The position numbers and the translations under genes are program-made. The notes under the pieces were generated by a model. That model was not told the origin of the DNA. It searched no databases and was given only the letters and a program-made list of their open reading frames with translations. Shown here piece by piece: positions 42,757-55,511 of a DNA stretch of 64,000 nt (position 1 is the stretch's first letter; every line of letters starts with the position of its first letter). Where the stretch lies: positions 4,340,001 to 4,404,000 of the forward strand of contig CM082582.2 of NCBI GenBank assembly GCA_040954595.2. Direction: 5' to 3'. Source of the DNA: Balanoglossus misakiensis. Taxonomy: Eukaryota; Hemichordata.

Positions 42757-45388
42757 CTAAAGGGATAAAAAGTGCGCATTAAATTTACAAAAATGTGATA
42801 ATAATTATGTCAATTAGTTTATCATTTAAAGTAAAACCCTAATTTGATGACCAAGAGCAGCTGAGGCCAAGTTTGCGACGTACGTCATTAAGTTTAAATA
42901 AATCTTGCATTGTCACACTTGAAAGAAGCTGTTGTAATATTGTCATTCCCAGCGATGTCATCATGGTCACTCGTGGCAGTAAGCTCAGACTCGAACGGGA
43001 AAAAACCTCTAACATAAAGGTAATGGTACCCTGAACAACTTTGGGCACAACTGTCGTTCCGGTTACTCAGCCATGAGTGGATGCGTAAAACTGTTAACGT
43101 TTGCCTTTACAAATAACAACAACAACATATAATGATATATATCCCCATCCTATGTATAGTGATTAGGATAACGTGGTTCCAAACTAAGTTTTTTTTTATA
43201 GAGAGACAAATTACACATGTTGACAAGTGTAATAATGGAAACAAGTCAGAAAGCCAAAAAAATCGTTAGTTTCACTCAGAGTTTCACATATTTACGTTAC
43301 AAGAGATTGCTAACCATTGTTAACCTAAAAGATTGAACTTTAAAAAGTCATAAAAAGTACAATACCCGTGTTGAAACTACTGTGGACGATGATGGTTGCC
43401 GCGGACTAGTTCTCAGCGCTTGGAGAGGATGCGCAGTGGCAACGAGAATCAACAGCTCAGAAGTTTTGTGTAACCGCATATCCCATATCCCCCATTAGAC
43501 GTAGAAGGGTTGGGACACCCCCTTGAGAACGGAAGTGGGGTGCGGCAGCATTTTCCTTTCCCAGATTACTTGATTACACATGTCATCACTGTTATTTTAT
43601 AAGATTAAATCTCGCAATAGACACTCCGTACAAATAAAACTCCATACAGCACCAACTTTACTTCGTCATTTTTTGTAGGAGTTCACTTCTTTGTATTAAT
43701 TACAGTATTGAGACAGCTACTTCTTTACCCACCCCCTCCAAAAACAGATGCCCACCGCTAAAGTTATCAGTACCAGTTCACATTATGTATTGAGTGTGTA
43801 CGAGAGACAGGGGCAGATAGAAGCATAGGAACTTCCGCGTGATTTTAGTCACTTGATTATTCAAGTTCACCAAAAAAGAAAAAATAACCCACAATGTTTT
43901 GCTAAATTATTTCGTCTTGGTTGCAGTTTCAGCACTATGCTCGGGAATTTTCATCCCAAATAGTCAGGTCCAGTTCACCTATATAGAGTACACCATTGCA
44001 TGGGGGGGGGGGGGGGGGGCGTCTCGGTCGTGCAACTCATTGGTGCCCTGATCGAGGTCAATAAACAATACAGGCCTACAGAAGTTGGCCTACTGTAAAT
44101 AGTTACGGAAGTATGTGGGTCTCTGTAGGTAATAATGGAACAATCGTCGATCTACTTTGTCTACATGAGTATAGGTGTTGTTGTCATGTACTCACCCAAA
44201 TCAGAAAAAAATCCAAGCGTCTACAAAACACTTCTGTATAATCATCACGTAGTTCTTATGAGTTCGTTCTCCATATTTTTATCGAATTCGCGTGTAGCTG
44301 CAATCTTGATGATGTAATGTAAACAAACAGAAAGCTGCTGGTAAAGCGGATTCTTTCAGTGTAGAGGATTGTTCACAGGTGCGCGAACCCCAAACGGTTA
44401 GTGTCTGTTCAACTGAAGACACCGAACAGGTATACTAAGCAATCCATATAACAAACAATTCCGGCGCTATGATTCCAGTGTTAAATCTGCGACTGTCGGC
44501 CAGACTTCACTGTTAAGACAAACTATAAGATACCTGGTTTGTTCACGACGAGACAGCTTAAATTCTAGTACATGTAAGTCACCGCACCGATGATACCTGC
44601 GTGCGAAATTGAAAACACAGCACCCACCTGACAGTAAATATTGCCTTCCTATAGCGAACAAAGTTCAAGTTTGTGAGCTTTTGACAAACATGTCAAATGT
44701 CAAACAATATTACGACCTTTAGCAGTGCCATGACCTTTTGGTAGGCAGCCAATAATTGTTTCTCAGAGCGCCCGAACATCGTGACCCAGAGCTCGCCTGT
44801 AATAGCTGGTAAAACGAACACGTGCGACTCCACTTATGTGTTTCACCAAATATATCTTTCTTTAAAATCACATTGCAAGCTTTGAGGATGCGTCATGTCT
44901 TTGCTAACAGCTTTTTTCCCGAGTGGGACTAGCCCGGAGACCAGGGCGTCGGTCTCCGGGCTAGAGTGGGACTGACACTTCGCAACGAGACTGCCGTTTC
45001 TCTGGATACTATTGTTGATTGCCATTTACTTATCACAAATCGGCAAAATCCCCGCATACTTATACTTTTTTAACTGAGTAAGCAAACTCAAAATGTTCAT
45101 TTTTCACCAAAACAAGCACACATACATTTTGGAAAATAACACATTTTGCATAATTTCCAGATAGATAGCGAATAGTACACGGGACTGTTTACGGCCCTCT
45201 TACGTATAACATCGTAGATTCCTTTGTTTTTTTCTTCATTTCTTGCCGACGATCACGTATCAATGGTTATTGTTTCACTTTGCCTATGGCATCGGAATTT
45301 TACAGAACAGGTTCCAACTCGATCTGTTTCATTTTCTTTCATATTTGCGCTGGGCGAACCTCAAGTGATAATCCTGAGTATAACATTT
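42757..45388. other. Intergenic region between carboxypeptidase and LDHD
   Basis: The left part should contain the carboxypeptidase promoter and first non-coding exon. An 18-G run lies at 44002-44019 and a strong hairpin at 44928-44965. Short frames show no recognisable domain. No gene is supported. Confidence 0.5.
44928..44965. other. Strong hairpin
   Basis: The arms CTAGCCCGGAGACC and GGTCTCCGGGCTAG pair perfectly over 14 bp around an 8-base loop, and GTGGGAC occurs outside both arms. Possibly a remnant of a mobile element; function unknown. Confidence 0.7.
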
Positions 45389-48300
45389 CTAGTACAGAAC
45401 TTTTCCGGGATTCATAAGATTTTTAGGATCAAGTGCACTTTTGATCTGTTTCATTGTCTCTATTCCGGATTGTCCAATCTCTTCAATCAACAGATGTTTC
45501 TTTGAAAGTCCAATCCCGTGTTCACCAGTGCACGTACCATCCAGCGACAGAGCATGTCTGAAAAAAATTGAGAAACAAAATACTCAAGAAATTTTCAAAG
45601 CAGAGTACAGATCCAGGCTATAAATGTCTGGTTTGAATGCATGTGTTGTCAGCTGACATAGGCAAGGCAAGTTCAAGTTCAATATGGGTTAGTCTGGAAT
45701 CCCGACTGTCATGTTTTTTTCGCAGGGCTTACACACACAGTCTGGCTTTGTGCTCAACATTTCTTAATTTTGCCAATTTGCATGTGAAAAGGACTGGGGA
45801 ACCTCGGCAACGGGGTCACCACATGATCATGACTATGACATCATTCAAGTCAATCACCTTACACAACACACTACTGATTGGCTGTTACCATGGAACATGT
45901 GTTGCTCCTCTCCCCTCCCCTGGCAGAAGAAACTGACTAGTCCCTTATACTATGACATAGTGCCTATATATAAATAAAAGGGCAGGCTAAGCCCAAAGAG
46001 TAATGACATCCAGCCTTATACCTGGCAATGTCCGTGGCTAGTTCCTTGGCTGCTTCTGATTCCTCTGGAATAGTCGGATCTATGACAAGAATAACATGGA
46101 AATTGCCATCCCCAACATGACCAACAATAGGACCTGTAATAAGAATTACATATCTGGTTGGTGAAAAAGAAATGATAACATGATGATGAAAGATTGCAAT
46201 GTACACATTCAAAGTAACAAGAGGATGCTACTAATTCTGATTTTGGTTCAAAATCAACATAAATATGTAAATGTTTCCCTGTTTAAATTGCAAGTGAATG
46301 CTTTTCCCAGTATTTTAGAATCTGCCATTTATGAAGACGTACATTGTGTGTACCATACACTTGGAAAGGCAAGTTTGATTTCTGGTGAAATACTTGTCGC
46401 GCACACAACTATAAAACATCACAATCAGTTGATTACATACCTACAAGCGACTTCTGCGCAACTTTTTCTTTTGTTGCTACAATGATTTCTGGAAGTTTGG
46501 AGATTGGCACACACACATCAGTTGACATGCCCTACATGAAAATGAAAAGGCAAGAAAATTATTATTGTTAACTGTAAAATCATTCTTCAGTGATTTGCTG
46601 CAGTTTTTAGGATTTACAATATTTAAGTATTCGTAACATTGACTTGAAATTACACTTCCCCAAATCGTAATCCCTTTCAAGGGGCATGGTCAAACATCAT
46701 CCACTATGCTGGTTTCATTGAAAAACATTTGCAATATGACATCAACATTTGCCCTTTTTTAAACACACAACCAGTCTCACAAACACTCACAAACATTATA
46801 TACATGTACCAGTACACATATCTGCATGCATGGTAACACACACATGTACATTTGTACACACTGACACACACACCCACACACATACCAAGGGAAAAATCCT
46901 TACCCTACATCCTGGTCTGAGAGCTATACACGCATAAAACAGATCATGGCGAGCTTTCCACAGTTTATTTCTCTCCTGCAAATCTTTTGCCCACACAAAT
47001 TCAGAACCACCATTACCCTTGGCAATCTCACCTGAAACAGTTGCAATTTTGTCAATTATAAACATGTTAAAATAGCATCCGATTTGAAGACGTGATCAAC
47101 TCACATGGTTTTCCACCAGAATATTAGAAAAAAAATTTCACTAGATTGATTTCTCACACAAACTCAATGGCACCACCACAGGGATCATGATTAAATTCTT
47201 ACCAACAGCTTGGGCGTTTTCCTCAACCAAGCTCTCTGATCCATGGAACTCAAGAAAGAGGGTAGGGGCAACTTTGTTGTCTAACTTGGAATATCTATTT
47301 ACAGCATCTATGGAAGCTTCATCCAGAAATTCTGAAGGAAAAAACAATGATGGATGAAACAGAAATAAAAGGGAAGTCGATCACTCTCATGTTCAGATAA
47401 AGTCATTTTCAAACTATTCCCCTTTTCACCTACTAGGCCCATAACTACACTGCAGATCTTTGAAATTGCACATGAAGTTATCTCCAGGGTTGGATCAAAT
47501 CAACGTTATCCTTGTACAATGAGGGACAAGCAAATGTAGTTGATGCACAAAACAAAAATATAGAAGAAATAGTGTCAGTGACATTGTGCTCCTATTTGAT
47601 CAGAAATAATACATTAAAAACATCAAAAAGTGACATATATAATACACATTATTTCAAGACTCATTCTAATCAGACAGGAATTTTCTGGATTTACAAAGTG
47701 AAAACATGAATGAACCTAATCATGACCGCATCATCCATGTTCTATGGCCAGTGTCACACTGCGAAATGAACAGGGTCTGAAAATGGAGACTATCACATAC
47801 CCTGAGTAAAGCATGCATGCACATCTACGAGAGAGTCATTGATCAAAAACACATACCTATACGTGCCATAGGAATACCAGATTGCATTACTTGCAACACT
47901 GTATCAACTGCTGCATGTACTGTCTCAAAGGAACACACTGCTGACACTATCTACAATTGAAAAACATTGAAACTTTTCTTAGATTACCTTAAAGGTGGTC
48001 ACCCCTTATTTACATATGCCCATATGTGGTCAAAAGGGCGTGTCTAAGTCTTTGAATGATCATATTGTGGCCATGGCACACGTTTTTCACGTCCCGGGGA
48101 TTATTTTCATAATAATGTAGGTGGCTTAAATTAACTTGTTCAGGAATTTACAAGTCTAGTACTTTTCAATGCAATGCATTGCAAGGGCTGGTGTACAAAA
48201 ACTAAAAAGCTAACTCTAACTTAATAACCAAAGTTAACCCATCTTCCATATTAGACATATAGTCTAATATCACTTACAGATTCTGGTATTCCATGAAGTC

Positions 48301-50090
48301 TGATGGTTGCCTTGGTAATGAATCCCAGAGTTCCTTCAGAACCCACAAACAAATTTGTTAAATTGTATCCAGCTGATGTTTTCCTGTAATGAAGGACGTT
48401 GAGTTTCAATACTATAATATCTCTGTGTGCTCTTGTGAATTGTGGTACAGGAGTTCCTGTGTTAGTGTCAGACTATTGAGATCGGGGAGATGGAATTATA
48501 AATACCAGCAATGAAAACATGTCTGGAATACACATTTTAGTAATTTCCCCTTTGTGTCTGAAAGCGTTACTCTGTGTAGTGTATTATTTAATGTTTAATG
48601 TTGATTGTCTCTTTCATGTTCAACTAGTTAATGATGAAATTTAAAGACTACAATTTTATTAATGCCTGAAATTCTGCCTGTACTGGCCAGCAGTCACACC
48701 CCTATACAATATATGACACTAAAACAATAAATATCATATCCACATTATTGTGCCAATGCCAAGAATGTGCATAATAATTCTCACCCATAATTTCTCTGTA
48801 ATTCTCACCTTGACCTTTTACCTTTGCCCGCTGTATGAATAACTGTCCCATCAGGCAAGACAACTTCCAAGTTCAAGACATTCTCTCTCATTGTTCCGTA
48901 TCGTACAGCGTTTGTACCGGAAGCACTGGTTGCACACATTCCACACACACTGGCATCCGCTCCAGGATCTATTAAGGTAGATGGGAACATCCAGTTTTTC
49001 TCTATATGTCTGTTTTTAACATTCATTGACACACAATATATATATAAAAATCAGGAAAATGACAATAGTCTAAATTTTGTGCAGTCCACTACCTTAAAGT
49101 GCAAAAAATATCATTGTAATAACAGACTAAAAGTAAAATATGTGAAATAAACTTACCCACTGGAAACCAAAGGCCCTGGTCTCTTAGATACTCATTCAGC
49201 ATTTTCCTGGTTACACCAGGTTCTACTGTCACGTCAAAATCATCACTGTTAAGACTGACTACAGTGTCCATCCTTGTCAAGTTCACGCACACACTACCAG
49301 GCTGAAAAGATTATTGTATAACCATAGTTCAACACAAATGTAACAGAGAAGCATGATTTGGTCATTTATTTATTTGCATATTTATTTATTTGCAACATAT
49401 CAATATACTCTTGTTTATTTACTTATTTGCAGCCTATAAATTTTTTGAACATGGTACTTTGCTTTACGTAAATTGTAAGGTTTATAACTGCAAAAAATAA
49501 TAAGCCAAAGTTATTGTCACAATCTCTGTCTTCATGTATTCACCCTTTCACCCCCAGTTCCCTCTTTAGAGGTCCAACCTTACCATATAAAACATTAGGT
49601 TTGGACTGAACCATGGTGGTGATAGGGTTAATGGAATGCAAAGGAGTTCATACCTCTGTTGGTAGGAAGCCTCCTTCTATCCCTGTGCCAGTGCCAAATG
49701 GAATCATGGGAAGGTTGTTTGCATAACATAGTTTGGCAACTTTGCTGACTTGTTGTGTGGTCTCCGGCCAAACAACGATATCTGGAGCGTAAGACCTGAT
49801 GACAAGAAAAGGATGATGAACACAACAGGGATCATAACATGCCTCAATGTGAGTGCAAAATCAATGGATTAAATAAATTTGAATAGGCAATATCTGGGAA
49901 TGTAGTGTGGGTCAGTGAACGTTGTGTAGACTGGTTGCCATGGCAACCAAGTCAGATGAAACTAGTCTGATGAGGCATGGCAGTGATAAAAATATTATTC
50001 AGTCATATTACCATCACCACCACCACCACCACCACCACCACCATCATCACCATCATCATCATCATCACCACCACCACCACCACCACCACC

Positions 50091-50121
<31 letters not shown>

Positions 50122-50162
50122 CCACCACCACCACCACCACCATCATCACCACCACCACCACC

Positions 50163-50193
<31 letters not shown>

Positions 50194-50207
50194 CCACCAC
50201 CACCACC

Positions 50208-50241
<34 letters not shown>

Positions 50242-50336
50242 TCATCACCACCACCACCACCACCACCACCACCACCACCATCATCATCATCATTACCACC
50301 ATCGTCATCATCATCACCACCACCACCACCACCACC

Positions 50337-50370
<34 letters not shown>

Positions 50371-50378
50371 TCATCACC

Positions 50379-50412
<34 letters not shown>

Positions 50413-50810
50413 TCACCACCACCACCACCACCACCACCACCACCACCATCATCATCATCATTACCACCATCGTCATCATCATCACCATGCACCATCATTA
50501 CCACCACCACTGAACATCACCAGCATGATTATCATCATTCACCATCAACAGCTCCATTGACTGGTCTTCTGATATCACAGTAAAATAGAAATAAAGTACA
50601 CAGGTACGTATTATCAAAAGAACAGGCCAAGAGCTTGCAGAGGGGATCATAATCTCTTCTCATCAAATACCGAACAGGAAAATTAACTCACGTGTAGTAA
50701 GATTCACTTTGTGCATGATGGTCTCTGACAGCTTGTGATGTGGCGACATTACTTTCACTCAGTACAGCCTTCAATGCATCTATCACATCACTGCCAATGT
50801 TCACAGGTTT
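45389..50810 (-). CDS. LDHD: D-lactate dehydrogenase, mitochondrial, FAD-linked (first coding exon not found)
   Basis: Eleven exons (minus, 5' to 3'): 50810-50692, 49795-49654, 49301-49157, 48968-48809, 48383-48278, 47950-47857, 47331-47203, 47031-46904, 46531-46441, 46133-46022, 45557-45389. They total 1395 nt, an open frame of 464 aa. The FAD-binding PCMH domain has [42 protein letters not shown] and [11 protein letters not shown]. The C-terminal FAD-oxidase domain has GHVGDGNFH and CTGEHGIG, and the end is [13 protein letters not shown]. The enzyme oxidises D-lactate (and other D-2-hydroxy acids) to the keto acid in mitochondria. Vertebrate LDHD is about 40-45 residues longer at the N terminus, so one 5' exon with the targeting peptide is missing here. 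It should lie beyond 50811; I could not pick it out. Confidence 0.93.
46832..46886. repeat. CA-rich microsatellite
   Basis: Imperfect CA repeat in an LDHD intron, just 3' of the exon at 46904-47031 in gene orientation. Confidence 0.8.
50011..50513. repeat. (CAC/CAT)n trinucleotide array in an LDHD intron
   Basis: About 500 bp of alternating CAC and CAT blocks. The variant TTACCACCATCGTCATCATC occurs twice, near 50293 and 50460, so part of the array is a higher-order duplication. The poly-His, Gly/Asp and Val/Met frames across it are artefacts. Confidence 0.95.
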
Positions 50811-50947
50811 CTGAAAAGGTATGCAAAAAATTAACACATATCACATTCTGATACAATTAATGACATTTAGAAATCCAGACACAAATTCAATTTTCAATGG
50901 AGCTAATGCATATGTCTTTAAAAATATAAGTTTCATCATTACAGCAG

Positions 50948-51713
50948 GGCTAGTTATACTTTGCGAAACAACGAAACAGCGAAACGATGAAACCATTATT
51001 AAAATAGGGGCCAGTCATCAAGACGGTGGCGTATGATTTTTTTAAAAGTTTCCAAATTAAAACGTAAGCGAGCCAAGAAAATTACAGGTCACATAAATTG
51101 TTTTCTCGGAAATTCAACATTAGAATTTGGCGTTGGAAACAAACGGCGGGTCGCCAGTTCCTGGTCTGCGGCCTGGTACTATGTAGTGGTAGAGTCGACG
51201 TCGTGTGCGCGCAAACGATTCATGCCAAACTGCTACATATACACAGTGAATATACGCGCGCGCACAACGAAACCACAAAAGATCGAAACCTCAAAATGCG
51301 GCAGCAACTGACACTATTTCCTTAAATACCACAAGGCGGGGAGGCATGAATTGCAATTAAGATAATAAAGAAATTTCGACAATGATACTGTGTTGTGTGA
51401 GTTACACGTGTTTCTATATATAACTACTACTCTTACCCCCCATCAGTGTTTGACCCTCGAAAGCTTACGGACACTACTGCTTTTTTTCAACTAATCCTTA
51501 GCCCTGTGAATATACTCGTACATTGACCTTTTGGGGCGGGATTCTTTTTTGGCGCGCAACCACTAGTACCAGGCCGCAGACCAGGAACTTATTTGGAAAC
51601 TTTTAAAAAAATAATACGCCACCGTCTTGATGACTGGCCCCTATTTTAATAATGGTTTCGTCGTTTCGCTGTTTCGTTTCGCTGTTTCGTTGTTTCGCAA
51701 AGTATAACTAGCC
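50948..51713. mobile_element. Non-autonomous DNA transposon with long interrupted inverted repeats
   Basis: 766 bp with ends GGCTAGTTATACTTTGCG...CGCAAAGTATAACTAGCC. Inverted similarity covers about 100 bp at each end and resumes further in (CTGGTCTGCGGCCTGGTACTA). It is flanked by ttacagcag at 50939-50947 and 51714-51722, a 9-bp duplication typical of Mutator-like elements. It lies just upstream of the first visible LDHD exon. Confidence 0.88.
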
Positions 51714-51824
51714 TTACAGCAGTTATCAATGGAACTTGTTTTCACAGCCAACGGTGGCGGCGTGAAAGGTCATTGAACTGTGAAGGGGACCCACTTATGA
51801 CCCACTTTCCCAGGGAGAGTCGTT

Positions 51825-52210
51825 ATGCTATGGTTTAGCCACACACGACAGCAGATACCGGTCGATCTACTGTTTATAACGGTTTACCTGATGTTGCTGT
51901 CGAGTTTGTATTTTCTGAGCATGACCCAATGTTGCCACGGCGCTGTCATTTCTTCTTGCTCCGAGTTTCAGCAGCTTGGTTGCAAAATTTGCGAGACCAG
52001 CGATTCTTTTAGTATACATCATAAGTATAAGAATTCATCGCATTACATATCCACGATGAAATCTATATCCCTTTGTTTCAACTGCCATCCACCATGCACT
52101 GCAACTTTGTCGCTTTTGAGCCACAGTCTCGTGTCTGCTGTGTACATTATTATGACCTGTGTCAGATCCAAATCGAGTTCGGGCAGACCTCCAGCGTCAG
52201 TATAGGGATG
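51825..52210 (+). pseudogene. Possible secreted PAN/apple-like protein with a frameshift
   Basis: An ATG at 51825 opens a frame with a hydrophobic, signal-like stretch (LLFITVYLMLLSSLYFLSM) and several Cys. Near 52073 a PAN-like Cys pattern continues in another frame (MHCNFVAFEPQSRVCCVHYYD), as if one base were lost. Could be a decayed gene fragment, a sequencing error or chance. The domain call rests on the Cys spacing and a few residues only. Confidence 0.3.
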
Positions 52211-53693
52211 GACCATTTCATATCCTTGGGGGGGGGGGGGTCAGGAAGATCGAGAATGTGGAATTTAAACAGCATCTGTAGTTTAGTGTTATCTTGTATG
52301 TGTTTCAACAAGACTAACATATTACAGTTTACAGGTACATGTACCATTAAAACTCAGTTAACTATTACTATACACACAGTGCCAAATAATACATTACTGG
52401 AACAAAGTGTTTACACTAGATACCTCGTAGTCATACGTGTCATAAAATTAATTTAATAGTCTGTAATGTGTAGGGTATGTTTTGTTGTGTGTTGTGATAT
52501 GATCAATCACATGTAAAGTGATCATAAAATAATAAATTTGTTGAAATACTGACAATTTTTCCACAATTGTGTCACTTTTGTCACCGGGGGGGGGGGGTCG
52601 TATTTTTTTCCTAATCTCAGGGGTCATACTTACTGGCTCCACACTGGGGGTCGACCAGATTTTACAATACACTGGTGATGTGTAAATCCTGAAAAAAAAA
52701 TGCCAGGCACCCAAAACTAGGGAATTGGTACTGTTCCAAAAATTTATCTACAAGAGTTCATTACAGTTGTGTTGCATAGTAGTGATCATATCTGATACTA
52801 GACAGGCATAGTTCTATAGAAAAGGTGGTTGTTGTTGTTTTTTCACTATACCAAGGTGTAATTCGAGGCATCATGCCTTGGGTAAAGAACAGTCACCAAT
52901 GGGTGCTCCCGGCATGGACTGTCTCGTTTCCATCTGTCTTATTGGCTGAAAAACACTGTGACTGGCGCATATTTGACACAGGGAAAGAAGCAAGTAAAAA
53001 AATTGACACGAAAAGGAAATTATGATAAATACATTTTATTACTAATTTTCCCAATAAAATTGAACATGAAATGTGGCTATATGCATGGTAAAGTGTGTGA
53101 CAAAGCTTATAACTAGTGTGTACTTAGGAGTAAAGGTGGTTATAAATAGCACAATTGTACAGAACTGGCTTGGAGCCCCCGAAATAAGAAAAGTTGCAAT
53201 GTACACACATGGAAAATGAACATAATTGAAGATATATATGAAGATATTGTCCATTTACATTTAGCAGCCGAACCTATGCATATAGACACAGTCCCACAAG
53301 AATGGACAATAAATTCAGTGAGGATTTGTTAATAAACGTACTGACTAGACATATTTGGGTAAAAGTATGACATCTGTCGCCCTTCAAGCATGGAAGTCAC
53401 CAAAAAAGACATTATTTTTGGGACTTTACTACACATCTGCGAGTGAATGGTAATTTTTGCTTCTTATGCAATCAAAAAATCCGCATGTACTGGAAAATTT
53501 TGGAAAATATCTTTTTTATTCATTTAAAAAGCGAGAAAGTCTTGTAACAGAGTGATGACAGAGAAGAGAATGTGCTCCATTGTCACAGTTGGCGACAGAT
53601 ACTGTTTCTTTCTGTAAAAAATGAGATTGTACATAAAGGCTGGTGGCCTAAAGTACTGAATAAAGCTTGTTATTATATAATAGTATTCCATTT
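52211..53693. other. Intergenic, poly-G and AT-rich
   Basis: Poly-G runs at 52228-52240 and 52586-52597. The second lies in sequence with GGGGGTCG...TATTTTTTTCC, perhaps a relative of repeat family R2. The right part should be the 3' UTR of the minus-strand HEPN gene. I found no LDHD first exon. Confidence 0.45.
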
Positions 53694-55511
53694 TTAAAAC
53701 CATCTCAGTATTTTATTAAACTGACTGTATCTAAGCCAATTTCCGAAAAAATTCATCATGGTCCCATGACGAGTATGTCTTGATATGTCACATGCGGAAC
53801 TATCTTCAACTAATTCGGCACACCACAGACAAATCATAGCGACCCCAAAACACCATCTGTTGTATATGAAAACAACCCAGTACCTATGTGGCAAAATTGA
53901 TTCATTGGTAATGAATGCCGCTGCGGCATACATTGCGAACCCTAAGTTCATCATATCTGCTAGAGTGAGTCCTGTAGGAACGATAAATCTATACGGTGAT
54001 TCGCCTATATGATGCCCTCTCAAGGTCACGGATAATTCGTATCTTCCTTCCCTCCACAGTACAAATGATAAACGATGTGTTACGCCGTTTTCGCTGCTTT
54101 GAACAAGTTTCAAGTCCAACACCTTTCCTCTAGGGTCGACCAGAACTGCTTTCAGCTCATCATTGCACCCATGAACGCTCTCGCCATCAAAGTTCTTGGC
54201 GTAAACAGTGAATTCTGCTATTTCACGGACTTCCTTCAGGCTTTTCGCGTTTTCGCATCTCAGTGTGGAGGTCGATGGCAATGCAGGTAATGACCAATTA
54301 GTAAAGTCTGCACGATCACTGACACATAATACGTCATAATTTGATTTGAAATCAGACGACATTGACAGAACCTCGTCGGCGTGATTCAACGCGACTTTAC
54401 CTTCCAATACTAACTTCACATCTGTCTTAAGACTCATTACATTTTCCACGTGTAATAAAGCCCGTCGTGAACTGTCTTCTGTTTTCCTTAAGCGCCTGAT
54501 ATCTCCCTGGATGTCTCTATTCATTCTAAAATATCGCCCTCTCAGATTTGGAAGAAGTTCTGGGGTGTTTGTTCTTGATCTTTCAGACTCCAGATGCTCG
54601 TACTGTTCATCCAGTGAAACGCCGCACTCTGTCGCCTTTTTAATGCTCTCAGCAGTAACCATCCTTTTGTTGATCAACTGTTTACTTCGATCTTCAAGGT
54701 CATTATAAACTATCAAAGCGGCTTCTTTTGGCATCTTGAACTTGTGCGACTCGGAGCCGTGCTCATCCTCTCGGCAAATCTCGCAAGTCAACTTTTTACA
54801 TGTTTCACAATACTTATCCAAGTCCTTTTCATGATGCACACAGACTGGGTCAGGATTGTGAATCTTTTCAACTAACTGGGCGACAAGTTCACGCGCCGTT
54901 TGATTTTGCACAGTGAGTTCCTCTACATGTCTTTGCATTTCCGCTAAAAATAATTTCTGTGTCTCCTTGTCCATACTTTCTTTCTTGAGTTTTTCTATAT
55001 CACTCCTCTTTGCACCAAGGCGTATTAATGCATCGCTAATTTCGCACCAAAGATTTTCAAAGGCTGAAGTGTCTATATTCGTATTGATCATGTGTGCCAA
55101 GTAATTTCTGTATAATTTCACTCGGACAATGTCAGCTTCCATACTATGGTCTTTCTTATGTGGTTGTTTGTCCCAACCAGTTCTCGGCTGTTGCAGGTTG
55201 CAAATGTTCCTGAAAAGGACCATAAACACAGTTATATCAAAGTCTGCTGACGTCACCGATTTTGGAGCTTTTGGGTACAGGATTTCCCACTCCTTTCTGC
55301 TTAATACTCGTCTCGTTTTGAGGTCGTTCAGCGTTCGTTTGTGACCCGGGTGAGCCAGACACGCAGCTAGTGTAGACGGTGGATTCATCTGATCGAAAAC
55401 GGCTCTCAATGTTTTGTTTCCTCCGTCCGCGATGAGCCGCCATAGCCGAGCGTGGTTCGTCCTTTCAACAGTTGATCTAAGCTCGTCTGTGAGGTCAATA
55501 GGAGTCGCCAT
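53694..55511 (-). CDS. HEPN (DZIP3-type) / B-box / coiled-coil / filamin protein with hydrophobic C-terminal tail
   Basis: Intronless, 605 aa from the ATG at 55511 (MATPIDLTDE). The frame is open 22 codons further to a GTG, which I did not use. Residues 1-175 resemble the DZIP3/hRUL138-type HEPN domain (RTGWDKQPH, DIVRVKLYRNYLAHM). The R-x4-H motif is R135-H140. A B-box zinc finger (about 224-258: CVHHEKDLDKYCETC...CEIC...H...H) precedes a coiled coil (about 270-390). A filamin repeat follows (about 408-512, ending LRGHHIGESPYRFIVPTG). The last 90 residues hold two hydrophobic stretches (FAMYAAAAFI; VVFIYNRWCFGVAMICLWCAE), not NHL repeats. There is no RING finger. It is TRIM-like; RNA or antiviral roles are inference. 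An inverted partial copy lies at 56684-57171. Confidence 0.82.
   Translation of the reverse strand: MATPIDLTDELRSTVERTNHARLWRLIADGGNKTLRAVFDQMNPPSTLAACLAHPGHKRTLNDLKTRRVLSRKEWEILYPKAPKSVTSADFDITVFMVLFRNICNLQQPRTGWDKQPHKKDHSMEADIVRVKLYRNYLAHMINTNIDTSAFENLWCEISDALIRLGAKRSDIEKLKKESMDKETQKLFLAEMQRHVEELTVQNQTARELVAQLVEKIHNPDPVCVHHEKDLDKYCETCKKLTCEICREDEHGSESHKFKMPKEAALIVYNDLEDRSKQLINKRMVTAESIKKATECGVSLDEQYEHLESERSRTNTPELLPNLRGRYFRMNRDIQGDIRRLRKTEDSSRRALLHVENVMSLKTDVKLVLEGKVALNHADEVLSMSSDFKSNYDVLCVSDRADFTNWSLPALPSTSTLRCENAKSLKEVREIAEFTVYAKNFDGESVHGCNDELKAVLVDPRGKVLDLKLVQSSENGVTHRLSFVLWREGRYELSVTLRGHHIGESPYRFIVPTGLTLADMMNLGFAMYAAAAFITNESILPHRYWVVFIYNRWCFGVAMICLWCAELVEDSSACDISRHTRHGTMMNFFGNWLRYSQFNKILRWF

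Noticed and set aside
49922-50560. Poly-His, poly-Thr/Ile and Gly/Asp frames
   Set aside because: Artefacts of the CAC/CAT array in an LDHD intron.
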